From Sepioteuthis lessoniana (Eukaryota; Mollusca; Cephalopoda; Myopsida; Loliginidae), in the NCBI GenBank assembly GCA_963585895.1, contig CAUZXS010002466.1:62001-126000 (forward strand): a stretch of DNA of 64,000 bases, in the 5' to 3' direction. The notes under the pieces were generated by a model that made no database searches, was not told the origin of the DNA, and was given only the letters and a program-made list of their open reading frames with translations. Shown here piece after piece: positions 10,975 through 21,959 of the stretch. A program made the translations under genes and the position numbers. The stretch's first letter is position 1; each line of letters starts with the position of its first letter.

Positions 10975-11547
10975 TTTTTGGGTAAATGATTGTTCAATAT
11001 ATATAAGAAAATCTGCTTTTTTTTTTCTTAATGCAATCAGTGTTCTTTTAAAGCAGACCCAATTTAAAATCTAAAATATTACAATCTTCACTGTGTTAAG
11101 TACTGCCTATGACTCTGAGTTTCATATATATGTGAAATTCAGTGTCATGGCTAGTTTTAATTTGGAAGTAAATATTTATTCTTTTTTTTTTTTAATCATG
11201 AGACTTCATGTTATATTATATATTTAATACAGTGTCCAACCGAATGGAAGAAATATGAGTTAAAAACAAAAGTTTCATGAAGTAATTATTCAATATCAAG
11301 TTTTGCTAACTTATGAGCTTTATCTAATAAGTATTGGGAAAAAAATTATCTTTTTGAAAAGATAGTGGAGAAGCTATCTAAAAGTATGAAACTTATCTTG
11401 GAATGCCATCCATTATGGATCTTTAAAATTAGAGAGGTGAAAATGTTTGAAATTGTGTTATGACCATTGCTAAAGCTATTTTTTTTTTTGAAAATTTAAA
11501 GATATAAATATAGCATGTGAATCAGTATATTGTTTATAATAAATTAT
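10975..11547. other. No recognised feature
   Basis: AT-rich, several poly-T and poly-A runs, no coding or repeat signal that I recognise. Confidence 0.5.
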
Positions 11548-11990
11548 ATACATCATCATCACACACCAACAGCATGGACTCTTTTGACTTTCTCTCACCA
11601 TCTGTCCCTATTTGTCATCACTCTTGACAAGCCCTCTAGATGGTATCTAGTGTCTACATGAGGAATGTAAATTTTGTCTGGTTGGCCAACGCTGATGTAT
11701 CCATGGGTACAAGTTCATTGGAGAACATCTCTTATTAGTTCATTCTTAATTCTACAGTAGTTCCCAGCATGTCATGCTTGGATGGTTTGTGAGATAGGAG
11801 GTAAGTGGCTGTACAGCTGCCGTTTTGTAGATTGCTGCTTTCATGATTTGTTCATGCAGCATCCTTGTGTAGTTTCCATCAAGCTTTTTCTCGTGGTGAT
11901 TCATCAAAGTGCAAGTGGTGCAACCATACATTAGTACTAACACAGCAATTGCTTGAAAGAATTCTTGTTCTTTAAGTAAGCAGTACATTA
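11548..11990 (-). pseudogene. LINE-a 3' end relic
   Basis: Minus strand encodes EFFQAIAVLVLMYGCTTC and HHEKKLDGNYTRMLHEQI, matching the C-terminal part of LINE-a ORF2, then decays toward a 'catcatcatca' run (TGATGATGATG on the element strand) at 11551. Strongly 5'-truncated with frameshifts. Confidence 0.8.
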
Positions 11991-12245
11991 TAATTAATGA
12001 ATTTAGGAGTTAATTTATGCTACTTTTCAAGTAGAATTTTATTTCAATATTAATTTATATAATGATATGTAAAAAAAATCTGTGTTATTGTTAGATTCTT
12101 TGATGCTGTGAAATAACTATGGATTTGATTGTCATTGTTTCTTGTTATGTTTATGAATATGTAAAGTCCCCTTTAAATTTCTCACAGAATACTTGATACC
12201 ATGTAACTGTATACAAATTATTTGTATTAGATAGGAATGCTTGAT

Positions 12246-12409
12246 AAATTTTTTTTTTTCATCATACAACGTGTGAAAGCACGTGCAATACCATGTCCTC
12301 ATCAGCCGCCATCCAGGGGTGATAACACAGTTTCGGTAGCTCAAGGCGGTACTGCCACACCTGGCACTACCAAGCAGCTTTTGCCACTGGACAGGGTATT
12401 AAGAGAATC

Positions 12410-12450
<41 letters not shown>

Positions 12451-12548
12451 AGATCAATTAAATCCAGAGACTATATTGGACGTTAATCTTCATTTTCTGA
12501 GTGCAGTTTGTGATTTAAAAAATGCGTTTACTTTCGGCGGTTGATTTA
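12246..12548 (-). mobile_element. Unclassified insertion in the 48 bp array, with A-tail on the minus strand
   Basis: Breaks the array after 'aggaatgcttgat'. The left end is a T run (poly-A on the minus strand), followed by a GC-richer part (12265-12400, with 'cagccgccatccaggg' and 'aaggcggtactgccacacc'), a TA run at 12413-12448, and a right part ending 'ggcggttgatttaat'. Looks like a retroposed RNA of unknown family. No protein similarity seen. Confidence 0.5.
12413..12448. repeat. (TA)n microsatellite
   Basis: Uninterrupted TA run inside the insertion. Confidence 0.95.
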
Positions 12549-12849
12549 ATATAACACTATATGCAAATTATTTGTATTAGAAAGGAATACTTGATACTAT
12601 ATAACTAGATGCAAATTATTTGTATTACATACGAATACTTGATACTATATAACTATATGCAAATTATTTGTATTGGAAAGGAATACTTGATACTATATAA
12701 CTATATGCAAATTATTTGTATTACATAGGAATACTTGATACTATAAAACTATATGCAAATTATTTGTATTAGATAGGAATACTTGATACTATATAGATGC
12801 CAGAAAACCAAACTGAACCAAACTAAACTGATAGCTGGAAGAAAATAAT

Positions 12850-12985
12850 TTGATTCATATCTACCCCAAGGGTATTAGCACTATGTAAAATACAAACAGC
12901 GTCATTCAGGATTTGAACTTGGGTAACCAATTCCACTTCCTCCGACGATAACTCTTACACCATGAGTGCCTCTGGTGAGCAAGTT
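12850..12985 (-). mobile_element. SINE-1 5' part, minus strand
   Basis: Reverse complement of the head and first body half: 'ccccaagggtattagcact', 'aggatttgaactt' (B box), 'aactcttacaccatgagtg' (A box). The 3' half is missing. Confidence 0.8.
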
Positions 12986-13505
12986 ACATGGACTTAAATT
13001 AACATAATTCAATACACACTGAGTGTCTCATGTTGCCAGAGGCGGAAGAAGTTGAAGAATATTTCCAACTTTATTCCAAGTATGATGTCCTTCTTACTCT
13101 TAGAGATTTATGTTTAGTGCTGCGTATCCTTCACTTGTTATATTCTGACAAATGCTGCCTGTTTCAGAAATGTCAAGATGAATGGAAGTTGGACATTTTG
13201 GAGTTATGCTTGAATGTTGATTTGGTCTTTGTACAAATTTGACTTGCTGAATTCTGGACAAGTTGATGTCAATCAAGTTTTTATCATTTTATTTCATTTT
13301 ATTTACTTTTTATAAGTTGCATAGTGAGGCTTTACCCCAAGTTCAAAAAGAGTGGCAGTGGAATAGAAAAAGTCAAAACAAAAGCTTTTATTTCCAGAAC
13401 TTGTTTCTTATTTTCTCTATACAAATTGAGACATTTTATCCAGTTGCTATTAAGTGAACAGCTTGAGTGGTGTTATGGTTAGTGAACTCAGTTCAGGTTC
13501 AGGTT
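12986..13505. other. Unrecognised stretch with a 70-codon open frame
   Basis: The plus-strand frame 13030-13242 (MLPEAEEVEEYFQLYSKYD...) has protein-like composition, but I do not recognise it and see no splice or partner signals. At 13465-13500 a 'gtggtgttatggttagtga' phrase looks like a lone SINE head. Confidence 0.35.
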
Positions 13506-13506
13506 T

Positions 13507-13738
13507 GGATTCTTTGTTTAATGGCATATCAACCTTTGTAGGTTATTTAATGTCAGATCCATTCTTCTAGAAGAACAGTAAAGGTACTATTTAACCCATA
13601 GCTAGGAGGATAAGGGTTTCATATCTTTCCCAAGGGTATTTGTCCGAAAGTGAACATAATAGTGTGACTATAGTTCAGGCTTGTTTATTATGATTTCACA
13701 ATCTATCGTTTTAACCATTACACCACGAGGACACCCCC
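13507..13738 (-). mobile_element. SINE-3, minus strand, near full length
   Basis: Begins with the reverse 3' tail ('aatggcatatcaacctttg', 'aggttatttaatg'), passes 'tttcccaagggtatttg', and ends with the reverse A box 'accattacaccacgagga'. Matches 34910-35140 closely. Confidence 0.88.
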
Positions 13739-14309
13739 ATGATCAGTTTGAGTCTCACTTTTTATAGTAGATAACATCATGATTATTTACTAGTATTGGT
13801 GTAGTTGTCGCTCGGAAGAATATTTAGCCATGTCTGAGGTTTGATATTAGGTGTAATATATCCTATGATGCACTGATACAATAAACAGAAAAAATTAGAT
13901 AAGCTCATTTACACATGAAGGAACATTTAATTGATATACATGCAAGAAATATCAACAAAAACACACAAATGAGTCCCAACAGTATATGAAAGGGGTGGAA
14001 AAATAGTAAAAGTCATACATGTTTGATGGTCAAGCTATAGTGGCTTTATAATGGCCAGGTAGAAAACCTGTCTTTACAATTCAAAGAATAGAGACAAAAA
14101 GGGACTGTGATGGATTATGGGATTGACATGGGGCCATCAACAGATACACTTCTTATACAAAGGAGACAACTATTTATTTCTCCCTGTACTAGGATCAATA
14201 AATGCCTAGAGTAAATCACATTTCTACTTGTTCAGTTTGCGTATAGATATAACCTTGATGGTCATAGCATCGTACTTGGGTGGTATATACTTATAGAAAC
14301 TTTTTTGTT
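13739..14309. other. No recognised feature
   Basis: Unique-looking AT-rich sequence. Confidence 0.5.
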
Positions 14310-14640
14310 ATGATAGGTCTAATATCTATTGTGGTCTTGTGCTTGATAGGTTTAATATTTATAATGGTTTTGTGCTTGGTAGGTCTAATATTTATAGTGC
14401 TTTAGTGTTTGATAGGTTTAATATTTATAGTGCTTTTGTGCTTGATAGGGCTAATATTTATAGTGCTTTTGTACTTAATAGGGCTAATATTTATAGTGCT
14501 TTCGTGCTTGATAGGTCTAATATTTATCGTCCTTTTGTGTTTGATAGGGCTAATATTTCATGCTTTTGTACTTGATCGGTCTAATATTTATAGTGCTTTT
14601 GTACTTGATCGGTCTAATATTTATTGTGGTCATGTGTTTA
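14310..14640 (+). repeat. 33 bp minisatellite, about 10 units
   Basis: Unit close to 'ttgataggtctaatatttat' + 'agtgcttttgtgc'. Length is a multiple of three, so frames 14339-14575 and 14409-14732 stay open with 11-residue repeats (LDRSNIYSAFV). One unit near 14552 is shortened. Confidence 0.9.
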
Positions 14641-15066
14641 TAAATGACTACTATCACCTGTTAAGTGATGTCAGGAGTTATAACATTACAGACCACCAAA
14701 AATTTACTGATGCCAATGTTCAACATTGGTAAATTTCTCAGAGTTTACTTTTGATTTCATGTGGCTTCTGAGGTGAAATAAAAACAATTTCAGTATGAAC
14801 TATATTGGTTGTCCAGCATTTTTTAAACATTGGTCTTAAAGATCTTTTATCTTTTCCATCTTATGTTGATATGCCCAGTCAATATTTAACATTAATTTAG
14901 ATGAAATATTCATCTGAAAGTGAAATGACTAGCCAAACCAAATTTTTATGCCAACAGATTTATTGATGGAATGGTTTCTCATTGAATGAGAAGGGAGATA
15001 ATTGATTAATATGGATGGAAAAACAGACAGATTGGAGATCATATTGGATTATTAGCGGTCGGAGCA
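14641..15066. other. No recognised feature
   Basis: Unique-looking AT-rich sequence. Confidence 0.5.
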
Positions 15067-15177
15067 TTGTATACACACTTGTTCATGTTGGTTTACATTA
15101 ATATAGTTGAATATTCACATTTATTTGCACAGGCACATTAATAAATACTTAGATAAGCTATTCAAACCACACAATCA

Positions 15178-15187
15178 CACACGCACC

Positions 15188-15254
<67 letters not shown>
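15178..15254. repeat. (CA)n(TA)n microsatellite
   Basis: CA run then a long TA run. The frame across it is an artefact. Confidence 0.95.
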
Positions 15255-15255
<1 letters not shown>

Positions 15256-15525
15256 AAAGCCTAAAGTTTGTATTTTGTTGTTATGGTTGTTGCTTTTAAA
15301 GCAGGTAATTTTATCTTAGAAAACTTTTATTTGTCACTATAAATTGGATTACTTTCTTTGCAATTTAAAACTCTTTAGGAGCTAGTTTTTTCATTTTCAC
15401 TTGTATGATTTTATATTATATATATAGTGTCTACACACTTGTTCATGTAAATTTTCATTGATATAGTTGCATATTTACATCACTTATAAATACTTAGATA
15501 ACCTGTTAAAACTAATGTGTGTGTA

Positions 15526-15533
15526 TGTATGTG

Positions 15534-15587
<54 letters not shown>
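15526..15587. repeat. (TA)n(TG)n microsatellite
   Basis: Second-half counterpart of the run at 15178. Confidence 0.95.
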
Positions 15588-15590
<3 letters not shown>

Positions 15591-15959
15591 ATACATGAAG
15601 TTTTTTTTTTTTAAATTCAAGTCTTATCTAAAGCACATAATTTTACGGAAGAAAATGTTTATTTGCCACCATTATTTAGGCTTCTTTATTTTATGGTTAA
15701 AACACTTCTGGGACTGTTTTTCTCATTTTCACTTCTATTGTTTTATATACATATATAATATCTTTTTATATTTTTTCTGTGTATTTTATACTTTAACTGA
15801 TTTTACTTTTGTTTTTACAAATATTGGTTGGCATTAGGTTTTGTGGAATTGCTTTTAATTCTGAGAGAATTATTAATCAGATTTACTAAGCATTAAACAA
15901 TGACAGAAGAAAATAAAGCTTTTCTTTTTTTTATTGTTGTTTCTCTTTTCAATTTTATC

Positions 15960-16450
15960 TTGAAAAGCAGAGAAATGTATATTGGAAGAATGAGGTAGAA
16001 GAAAATGAAAGAAATTAGAAAAAGATAAAAAGAATTGGAAAGAAAGTTGTAAGAGGATAGGAAAGAAGAGAGTGAGAAAAAGGAAAGTTAATGGATAGAA
16101 AGAGAGAGAGAGAGAAAGAAAGAGAGAGAGAGAATTCTTGAAAATAATGTAAAATAATAATAATGGGTTTAAAATGAAAGGAAAAAATAATACTAGAAGA
16201 AATCAAAGGAAAGTGAAATAAAGATAGAAACATTTTTAAAAAATGAAGATGGAAAATAACAAGTGAGGGAATGAATGAGAAAAATTGATAAAAATCTCCA
16301 CATCAAAAAAAAAAACAAAGAAAAGAGATAAAAAAGAAAACAATAGGTTGTAATTAAAGGAGAATTTGTTAATCGACCAAAGATGAAGAAGCCAACGAGA
16401 ATCTAAAATTAATGAAAAACATATTAAAGAAAAATGAACAAAAATACTTA
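15960..16450 (+). repeat. Purine-rich tract, about 480 bp
   Basis: Plus strand is almost entirely A and G, with repeated gaaa, agag and gaag words and an AG run at 16099-16131. C is rare. The opposite strand is pyrimidine-rich, which explains the 72-codon frame (16015-16233). Confidence 0.85.
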
Positions 16451-17050
16451 TTAAAACTAAGTAATTAGTTTATTTTTCCTTTTGAATAATTTCCTGTCTT
16501 GTTTTTCTCTCTTTCTTTTTTTAAAAATTACAAGTGATAAAACTACTTAATTTGGAGAGGATTCTTTTTGCTTTTCCTTCTTAACAATTGCAAAATAATA
16601 TTTCCTCTTTAAAGATCACACAAAACGTAAAACAATTTTTAAATAGGAATTAAGAGATTGCCAAGCAAGTTGCAAATTAAATAAAGTCTTGAAAAAATAT
16701 GTACTACTCCAATTTTAGCCAAGAATTAACATTAGGATTCTTTAGAGATTCATTGAACACTTCTATTCCTGTATTTTGTTATTCTTAGCAATAATATTAT
16801 AAACAAATGATCATCCATGCAGAGACATTTTATATATATATACACACACATACATATCTATATATAATGATAGCGGTGACAGTAAATTGTATATAAAAAG
16901 TGCTGAGTTTGTTTAAAACCTAAAATTTTCAAATTATAATCTTGTGGTTTATCTCTTGTTTCTCAGTGTTTCAAGTATTACAGTGGTCATCACACTGATT
17001 ATCATGGTGAAAAATGAAACTGAGTTATGAGAAGAGTACCATAAGGTTGT
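16451..17050. other. No recognised feature
   Basis: AT-rich with a small TA/CA run near 16838-16866. Confidence 0.5.
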
Positions 17051-17051
17051 G

Positions 17052-17299
17052 ATTTACATTGACCTAGTGGGTAGAGTTTTCACCTATGGTCCAGGAGACA
17101 AGGGTTCAATCCCGGGTCAAGTCATACCAAAAACTCAAAAAATGGTACTTGATACCACCTTGCTTAACACTATAAGTTATGTATCAAGGGTAAAATAGAG
17201 AAATCCAGGGAAAGGAGTGGCACCCTCCCCTACGCCACAGTGTAGTAGTCATTGAAAAGGCAGCCATTGTATTGCCCTTGACTTTACTCACCAACTTTT

Positions 17300-17303
<4 letters not shown>
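17052..17303 (+). mobile_element. SINE-2, near full length
   Basis: Head 'gacctagtgggtagagt', B box 'gggttcaatcccgggtc', body and the 3' end 'actcaccaac' in family order. It abuts a TA run at 17304. Confidence 0.88.

Positions 17304-17338
<35 letters not shown>
17304..17338. repeat. (TA)n microsatellite
   Basis: Directly follows the SINE-2 3' end. Confidence 0.95.
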
Positions 17339-17339
<1 letters not shown>

Positions 17340-17431
17340 CAAGATAACATAGATGTTAAAATTCCATATTACAGCTGATATCTATCAACAAGAATATAAT
17401 CAATATAAATTAATTTATATCATCTCCATGG

Positions 17432-17680
17432 AGTAGGGAGTGCATGTAGTGTTGTGACTAACATGTTGAACTCTGACATTATCATAAGTGAGTTCAAATT
17501 CCAGTTGTGCTGTTTGTTTACATTTGTACTAATACCCTTAAGAAAACTATGAACCTCCTTATTCTCTTAGCTATGTATTAATTAGTATCACTATTGCTCT
17601 TCTACAAGGAAATGCTTTGGTATTAAACAACCCATGAAGGTTGATATGCCATTAAACAAAGATGCCAAACCAAAATTCTA
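17432..17680 (+). mobile_element. SINE-3, full length but old
   Basis: Head 'gtgttgtgactaacatg', B box 'gagttcaaattcc', 'actaatacccttaag', and tail 'ggttgatatgccattaaac'. Many substitutions compared with the copy at 45204. Confidence 0.85.
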
Positions 17681-17856
17681 TGGAGCACTCTCATCACAGC
17701 TTTTGCAATTTAGAAAGACAGCAACTATATATATATATATAATGGTTGGTTATACCCAAACCTTCAGCATTATAAACAAATCATCTATATAAGCAGTTTA
17801 GTGGTTCACAACTTTAACTACACTGCTAGTTATTCATATGGTGCATAATAAAAGAG

Positions 17857-17860
<4 letters not shown>

Positions 17861-17899
<39 letters not shown>

Positions 17900-18032
17900 T
17901 TTTCACAGAACATACAGACATTAGGCAGAAGAGTGACACTTTGATCCTTGCCAGAACACAGATAATCTGATCCTGTGCAGAAGTGCCAATCCAAAAGTAA
18001 ATAATCCCGGCATTTTTTATGTTTAATGTGCT

Positions 18033-18086
<54 letters not shown>

Positions 18087-18087
18087 A
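17861..18087. repeat. TA-rich microsatellites flanking about 135 bp
   Basis: TA run at 17861-17899, and (TG)n(TA)n(CA)n at 18036-18087. Minus-strand frames across both are artefacts. Confidence 0.9.
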
Positions 18088-18582
18088 GCACAGTAACTAT
18101 ATATATATTGATGTTAGGTTAATTGTGGATATGTGGCTAAATAGGGATGACTTAGAATAGAGAGATGATGTTATGCTTTCTAATATTTATTTGCCCCTCA
18201 TTTAGCAAGTGTTGAAAGATTCATATGGACAATTTATGGTTGAATTTTATGGTAGATTATGTAAAAATAACTCTATATTCTTTAAGTGATTATTGAAGAC
18301 ATAAGGGTATCATCTGATTTTACCCTTTCCTTGTGAAACATGGGATTTGGAAGGGATAGTAGATCCCCAGGTTCTAGGTATCATATATGTTTTTGATTGA
18401 CTTGTAAAAAAGTGGAAGGCAAGCCAAATCTCCAGAAGTACCAACCAATTTCTGATTGTGTCTAAAATGAAAAATCTTGGTTCTTTGAATTTCAGCACTA
18501 ACAAATAAAACTGGTATGAATTATATATCTATCTCATTCACCAAGCAGGATCATTTTGATAGTCTCTCTCTCACTCTCTCTC

Positions 18583-18619
<37 letters not shown>

Positions 18620-19009
18620 GTTATTTGGAAAATAATAACCAAGTTATGAAGTTACATTAATAAGTCTATTGTTTAATGATAAAAAAAAGCATTTACAGGG
18701 TGTTAACATATCTATGGGAGTTCCTTTATGGTATTATGATTTTGAAGTCTCTGCCTGTTCACCATAATATCAGTTCTGCTTTTCTAATAAAGATATTTCA
18801 ATAGAAATATTAATATTTTTTATCATCTGTGGGAGATTGCAATAATATATAGTATAGTGAAAATAGAGACTATTTGAATAGTGAAAATGTGGAGACTTTG
18901 AAATTAGATCACAAAGGTACTCCCTTATGGCTGTTAACACTTTTTTAAAAAATCACCCTGTATTTTACACAATAAATATTTACTTTATGACATAATCTCC
19001 TTTCTTGTT
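18088..19009. other. No recognised feature except (TC)n(TA)n at 18560-18617
   Basis: AT-rich. Words shared between 18660-18960 and elsewhere were not found by eye. Confidence 0.45.
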
Positions 19010-19710
19010 GCTGATATGATAATAATGAGAAGATCTGGACGTGGATAAGAAAGGGAAACCTCAAAAGAGAAACTATCTTCTAATAGCAGCTCAAAATAAT
19101 GCTATAAGACCCGAATATATTAAAGTGAAAATTGATAATACAAAATAACAAGTGTAAGCTATGTGGAGACTGAGATAAAATGGTTACTCACATAAGTGAA
19201 GGCAGAAAACTAGGAGTAGAATGGGAAGGATGATCCATTGGAAATTGGAGATTGAAATTTAATCATACTACCAAATGGTATAGGCACAAAACAGAATATG
19301 TACTAGAGAATAAGACACATAAAATTCTTTGAGATTTTTTAGATATACACGGATCACTGAATCCTGACAGAAGGCCAGAACTAGTCTTAATTGATAAGAA
19401 AAAACGAAATTTGCCATCTAGTGGATTTTGCTGTTCCAGGGAACCACAGGGAAAATTAAAGAAAATGAAAAGATAGACAAATTCTTGAAGCTTAACAGAG
19501 AACTAAAAAAGCTGTGGTGATGGTGATACCAGTTGTAGTGAGTGCACTTGGAACAGTCCCCAAAGGCTTGTAAAAAAATGGGGGAATTGGAGATCGGAGA
19601 AAGAATTAAGATCATCCAGACCACAGCATTATTAAGATCAGTTCAAATACTAGAGACCTAGGGAGACTTGCTGTCACTTAGTATCCAGGGAAAGACTCAC
19701 AAAGAGTGAT
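19010..19710 (+). pseudogene. LINE-b ORF2 C-terminal relic
   Basis: Plus-strand fragments match the C-terminal region of a common invertebrate non-LTR retrotransposon ORF2. In order they are RPEYIKVKIDNT, a zinc-knuckle-like KCKLCGD (19150-), MGRMIHWKL, KIKENEKIDKFLKLNRE, and IPVVVSALGTVPKGL at 19526-19570. Stops and frame changes occur throughout, including a TGA right after the knuckle. Two more copies lie at 49250-50012 on the other strand. Confidence 0.82.
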
Positions 19711-20191
19711 GATATACAATAAAAGATTATAAGCTGAAACAATAGCTATAAAAAAATGCTTTTGCTCAGATTTTAACAACTGAATTAAGTTATTCTGAGT
19801 TAACTCTTTTGAATTTGTTTGTCCTCATCCTCCTGCAGATTATAATAGTTAATCCACTTCATTGAATGGTGAATATCAATCAGATAAGACAAACCTTATA
19901 CAGTGAAATTTTCATCTCAGAATCCAACCCAGTCAGCTGGGCCAACAGAATATACTGACTGCATTTCTGCAAAAGGGTAAGACCACCCACCTCATGAGTG
20001 CCCTGAATATGACATTAAACAATCTGATAGTGAGGCTCCAGTAAAGCTGGAGCTTTAGGGAATGTGGAGTACCACTTCACTGCCATTGCTCCCAGGTTCA
20101 CTCTGACCCGGAGTGGTAGCACCTGAAAGGGTCCTATCTATGGGTAAAATAGAACTGTTTGACAATTAATCTGTGTGCAAATAAATGACTT

Positions 20192-20810
20192 GTACTTGTC
20201 TTTAATTGGAATCATTTTGAGATGAGGCGTCTTAATCTGAGAATTAATTTTTATTTATTGCGGACTTATTTCCTCATCTTGGTAGTTTTTGTGTTGTTTC
20301 TTCTTTCACTACGTTTCAGCCAAATTTCACCTCTGGCCTTCTTCAGGTGATTTACCGCGACCTCGGATAGGAATGCTGAGTCTTACAACCGTATCCCCAG
20401 TAATTACTGCCTTCCATAGTTGTTGGCTATCGCACCACGTTTTTGACCAAGTAAACCTCTGGCTGGCTTGGGTAGGATTTGAAACCACTATCTTCTGACA
20501 ATGCTCACCTGGAACCATAGAGACTCAATGCCTCTATCCGCTGCGCCGAAGGGCAATCAAGGATGGATTTTTTGGTCTTATAAATCCTTATCTGGTCTTT
20601 CAGAGTCGGGTCCGTACCGAATTTTTGTACTTGTCTTTAATTGGAATCATTTTGAGATGAGGTGTCTTAATCTGAGAATTAATTTTTATTTATTGCAGAC
20701 TTATTTCCTCATCTTGGTAGTTTTTGTATTGTTTCACGTAGTGAAAGAAGAAACAACACAAAAACTACCAAGATGAGGAAATAAGTCCGCAATATATAAA
20801 AATTAATTCT
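20192..20810 (-). mobile_element. Composite retroelement with tRNA-like head, hammerhead-like motif and direct/inverted repeats
   Basis: Inserted in R48 with a 14 bp duplication 'caaataaatgactt' (20178-20191 and 20811-20824). About 110 bp at 20191-20300 recurs in direct orientation at 20626-20735. Part of it (20236-20312) recurs inverted at 20736-20811. On the minus strand a tRNA-like head has A box GGCGCAGCGGATAG (20534-20550) and B box GTGGTTTCAAATCC (20475-20488). Farther on is a hammerhead-like core CTGAAGA...TGAAAC (20306-20349). Direct and inverted terminal repeats with hammerhead motifs are known for Penelope-like elements. A SINE using Penelope ends is my inference. Confidence 0.6.
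20306..20349 (-). ncRNA. Hammerhead-ribozyme-like motif (probably degenerate)
   Basis: Minus strand reads CTGAAGA, a possible stem of AGGCCA pairing with TTGGCT with a bulge, then GAAAC, then GTAGTG. This follows the hammerhead order CUGANGA, stem II, GAAA, short stem III. The base at the expected cleavage site is G, which is unfavourable, so activity is doubtful. Confidence 0.4.
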
Positions 20811-20923
20811 CAAATAAATGACTTATACTAAATTGAATTGTTTGAAGTAGAACTGTTTATCATTTAATTATGTGTCAACAATTGACTGATGTTTAATTGA
20901 AGTATTAGTAATATATAGCAATA

Positions 20924-21126
20924 AGTAAGTAAAGTTGGCAATGGTAGTCAATAGCTACTACACTGAGGTGTAGGGGAGGGCGCTACTCCATTGCTGCACT
21001 TTACCCTTGATCTGTACTTAATAATGCTGTGTGTTAAGCAAGGCAGCATCAAGTACCATTTTTTGAGTCTTTAGTATGACTCAACCTGGGATTGAACCAT
21101 TGGTGAACACTCTAACCATTATACCA
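20924..21126 (-). mobile_element. SINE-2 inserted in the R48 tail, 9 bp target duplication
   Basis: Minus-strand SINE-2 with two internal losses, flanked by 'atagcaata' at 20915-20923 and 21127-21135. The joined flanks give an uninterrupted 48 bp-type unit. Confidence 0.88.
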
Positions 21127-21475
21127 ATAGCAATACTTGGAACTATCTAACTTAGACTTATGTTTACAAAGCAGATATATCTAATATATATGTATAAATG
21201 GGATTTTGGTGTTAAATAACCTACAATGGTTGATATGCCATAAAACCAAATGAAACCAAATCAAAATTCAGCTAATAACTTTAATAAGGTAATGGACTTA
21301 TTGAACCATCATTGTGTATGTGTTTATCTGTTTTAGAAAGAAAGAAAGAGAAATGTAGTTCTTTAAGAAACCTTTCTTTATATTATCTTATACGTGCTGA
21401 GAATAGCATAGATGCAATCAAGTAAATATTAACCATAAACTTGGGGAAAAAAGTAAGTCTCATTAAAAAAAAAAA

Positions 21476-21476
21476 A

Positions 21477-21529
<53 letters not shown>

Positions 21530-21711
21530 AAGTCTATGGAATGCATTTTACATATACAATCTAATTCAATGTTTCAACGCTGGATTTTCTAAGGCTTTTG
21601 TAAGAAGAGAAGCCTGATTGTATAACTAATGCACTGATCAATAAGATTGTTAAAAAAAATTTCAACTTATGTAATATTTTGAAGATTTATGTTTTACTTG
21701 CAAACAGGCAT

Positions 21712-21745
<34 letters not shown>
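21476..21745. repeat. (TA)n microsatellites at 21476-21526 and 21715-21745
   Basis: Two TA runs separated by AT-rich unique sequence. Confidence 0.92.
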
Positions 21746-21746
<1 letters not shown>

Positions 21747-21959
21747 TATCCGTCTTACTGCCTTATTATACGTTTATAGAGTGTCAATCAGTAGATGAAA
21801 GTGTGGAGAATGTGGCAGCAAAAATTGATTCCAAACATATAGTTTAATTCTTCTTATATAGATGTATGTATATAATATATGCATCAAGTTTATAAATATG
21901 ACGCAAAACCATCTGATAGTGAGGCAAGGCTCCAATTCTAGTTTTTTATAGGACTTATC

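Larger units (their letters stand above)
12186..12800 (+). repeat. 48 bp tandem array (R48-type), interrupted
   Basis: Units 'gaatacttgatactatataa' + 'ctatatgcaaattatttgta' + 'ttagaaag' repeat at 48 bp spacing from 12550 to 12800. One unit lies before an insertion at 12246-12548. This subfamily differs from the 5.8 kb array (gata against gaaa, actatatgc against attttgtgc), so the two arrays grew independently. Confidence 0.88.
15067..15770 (+). repeat. Tandem duplication, period about 360 bp
   Basis: 'acacacttgttcatg', 'aataaatacttagataa', a dinucleotide run, then 'tcattttcactt' recur in the same order in both halves. The halves are well diverged, and their microsatellites have grown differently. 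Confidence 0.75.
19925..21260 (+). mobile_element. R48 element carrying two younger insertions
   Basis: The R48 5' part (19925-20191: 'cccagtcagctgggcc', 'gcaaaagggtaagacc', 'ggagctttagggaatgtgg') is interrupted at 20192-20810. It resumes at 20825, is interrupted again at 20924-21126, and ends with 'taacctacaatggttgata' near 21240. Each interruption has an exact target duplication, so the host order can be read without doubt. Confidence 0.9.

Noticed and set aside
12300..12345. A CTGATGAG word on the minus strand that could mark a third hammerhead
   Set aside because: No GAAA-type strand follows at a distance that would let a short stem II form.
13030..13242. A 70-codon frame with protein-like composition
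   Set aside because: No family recognised, no splice sites of note and no partner exon. Kept only as an unassigned stretch.
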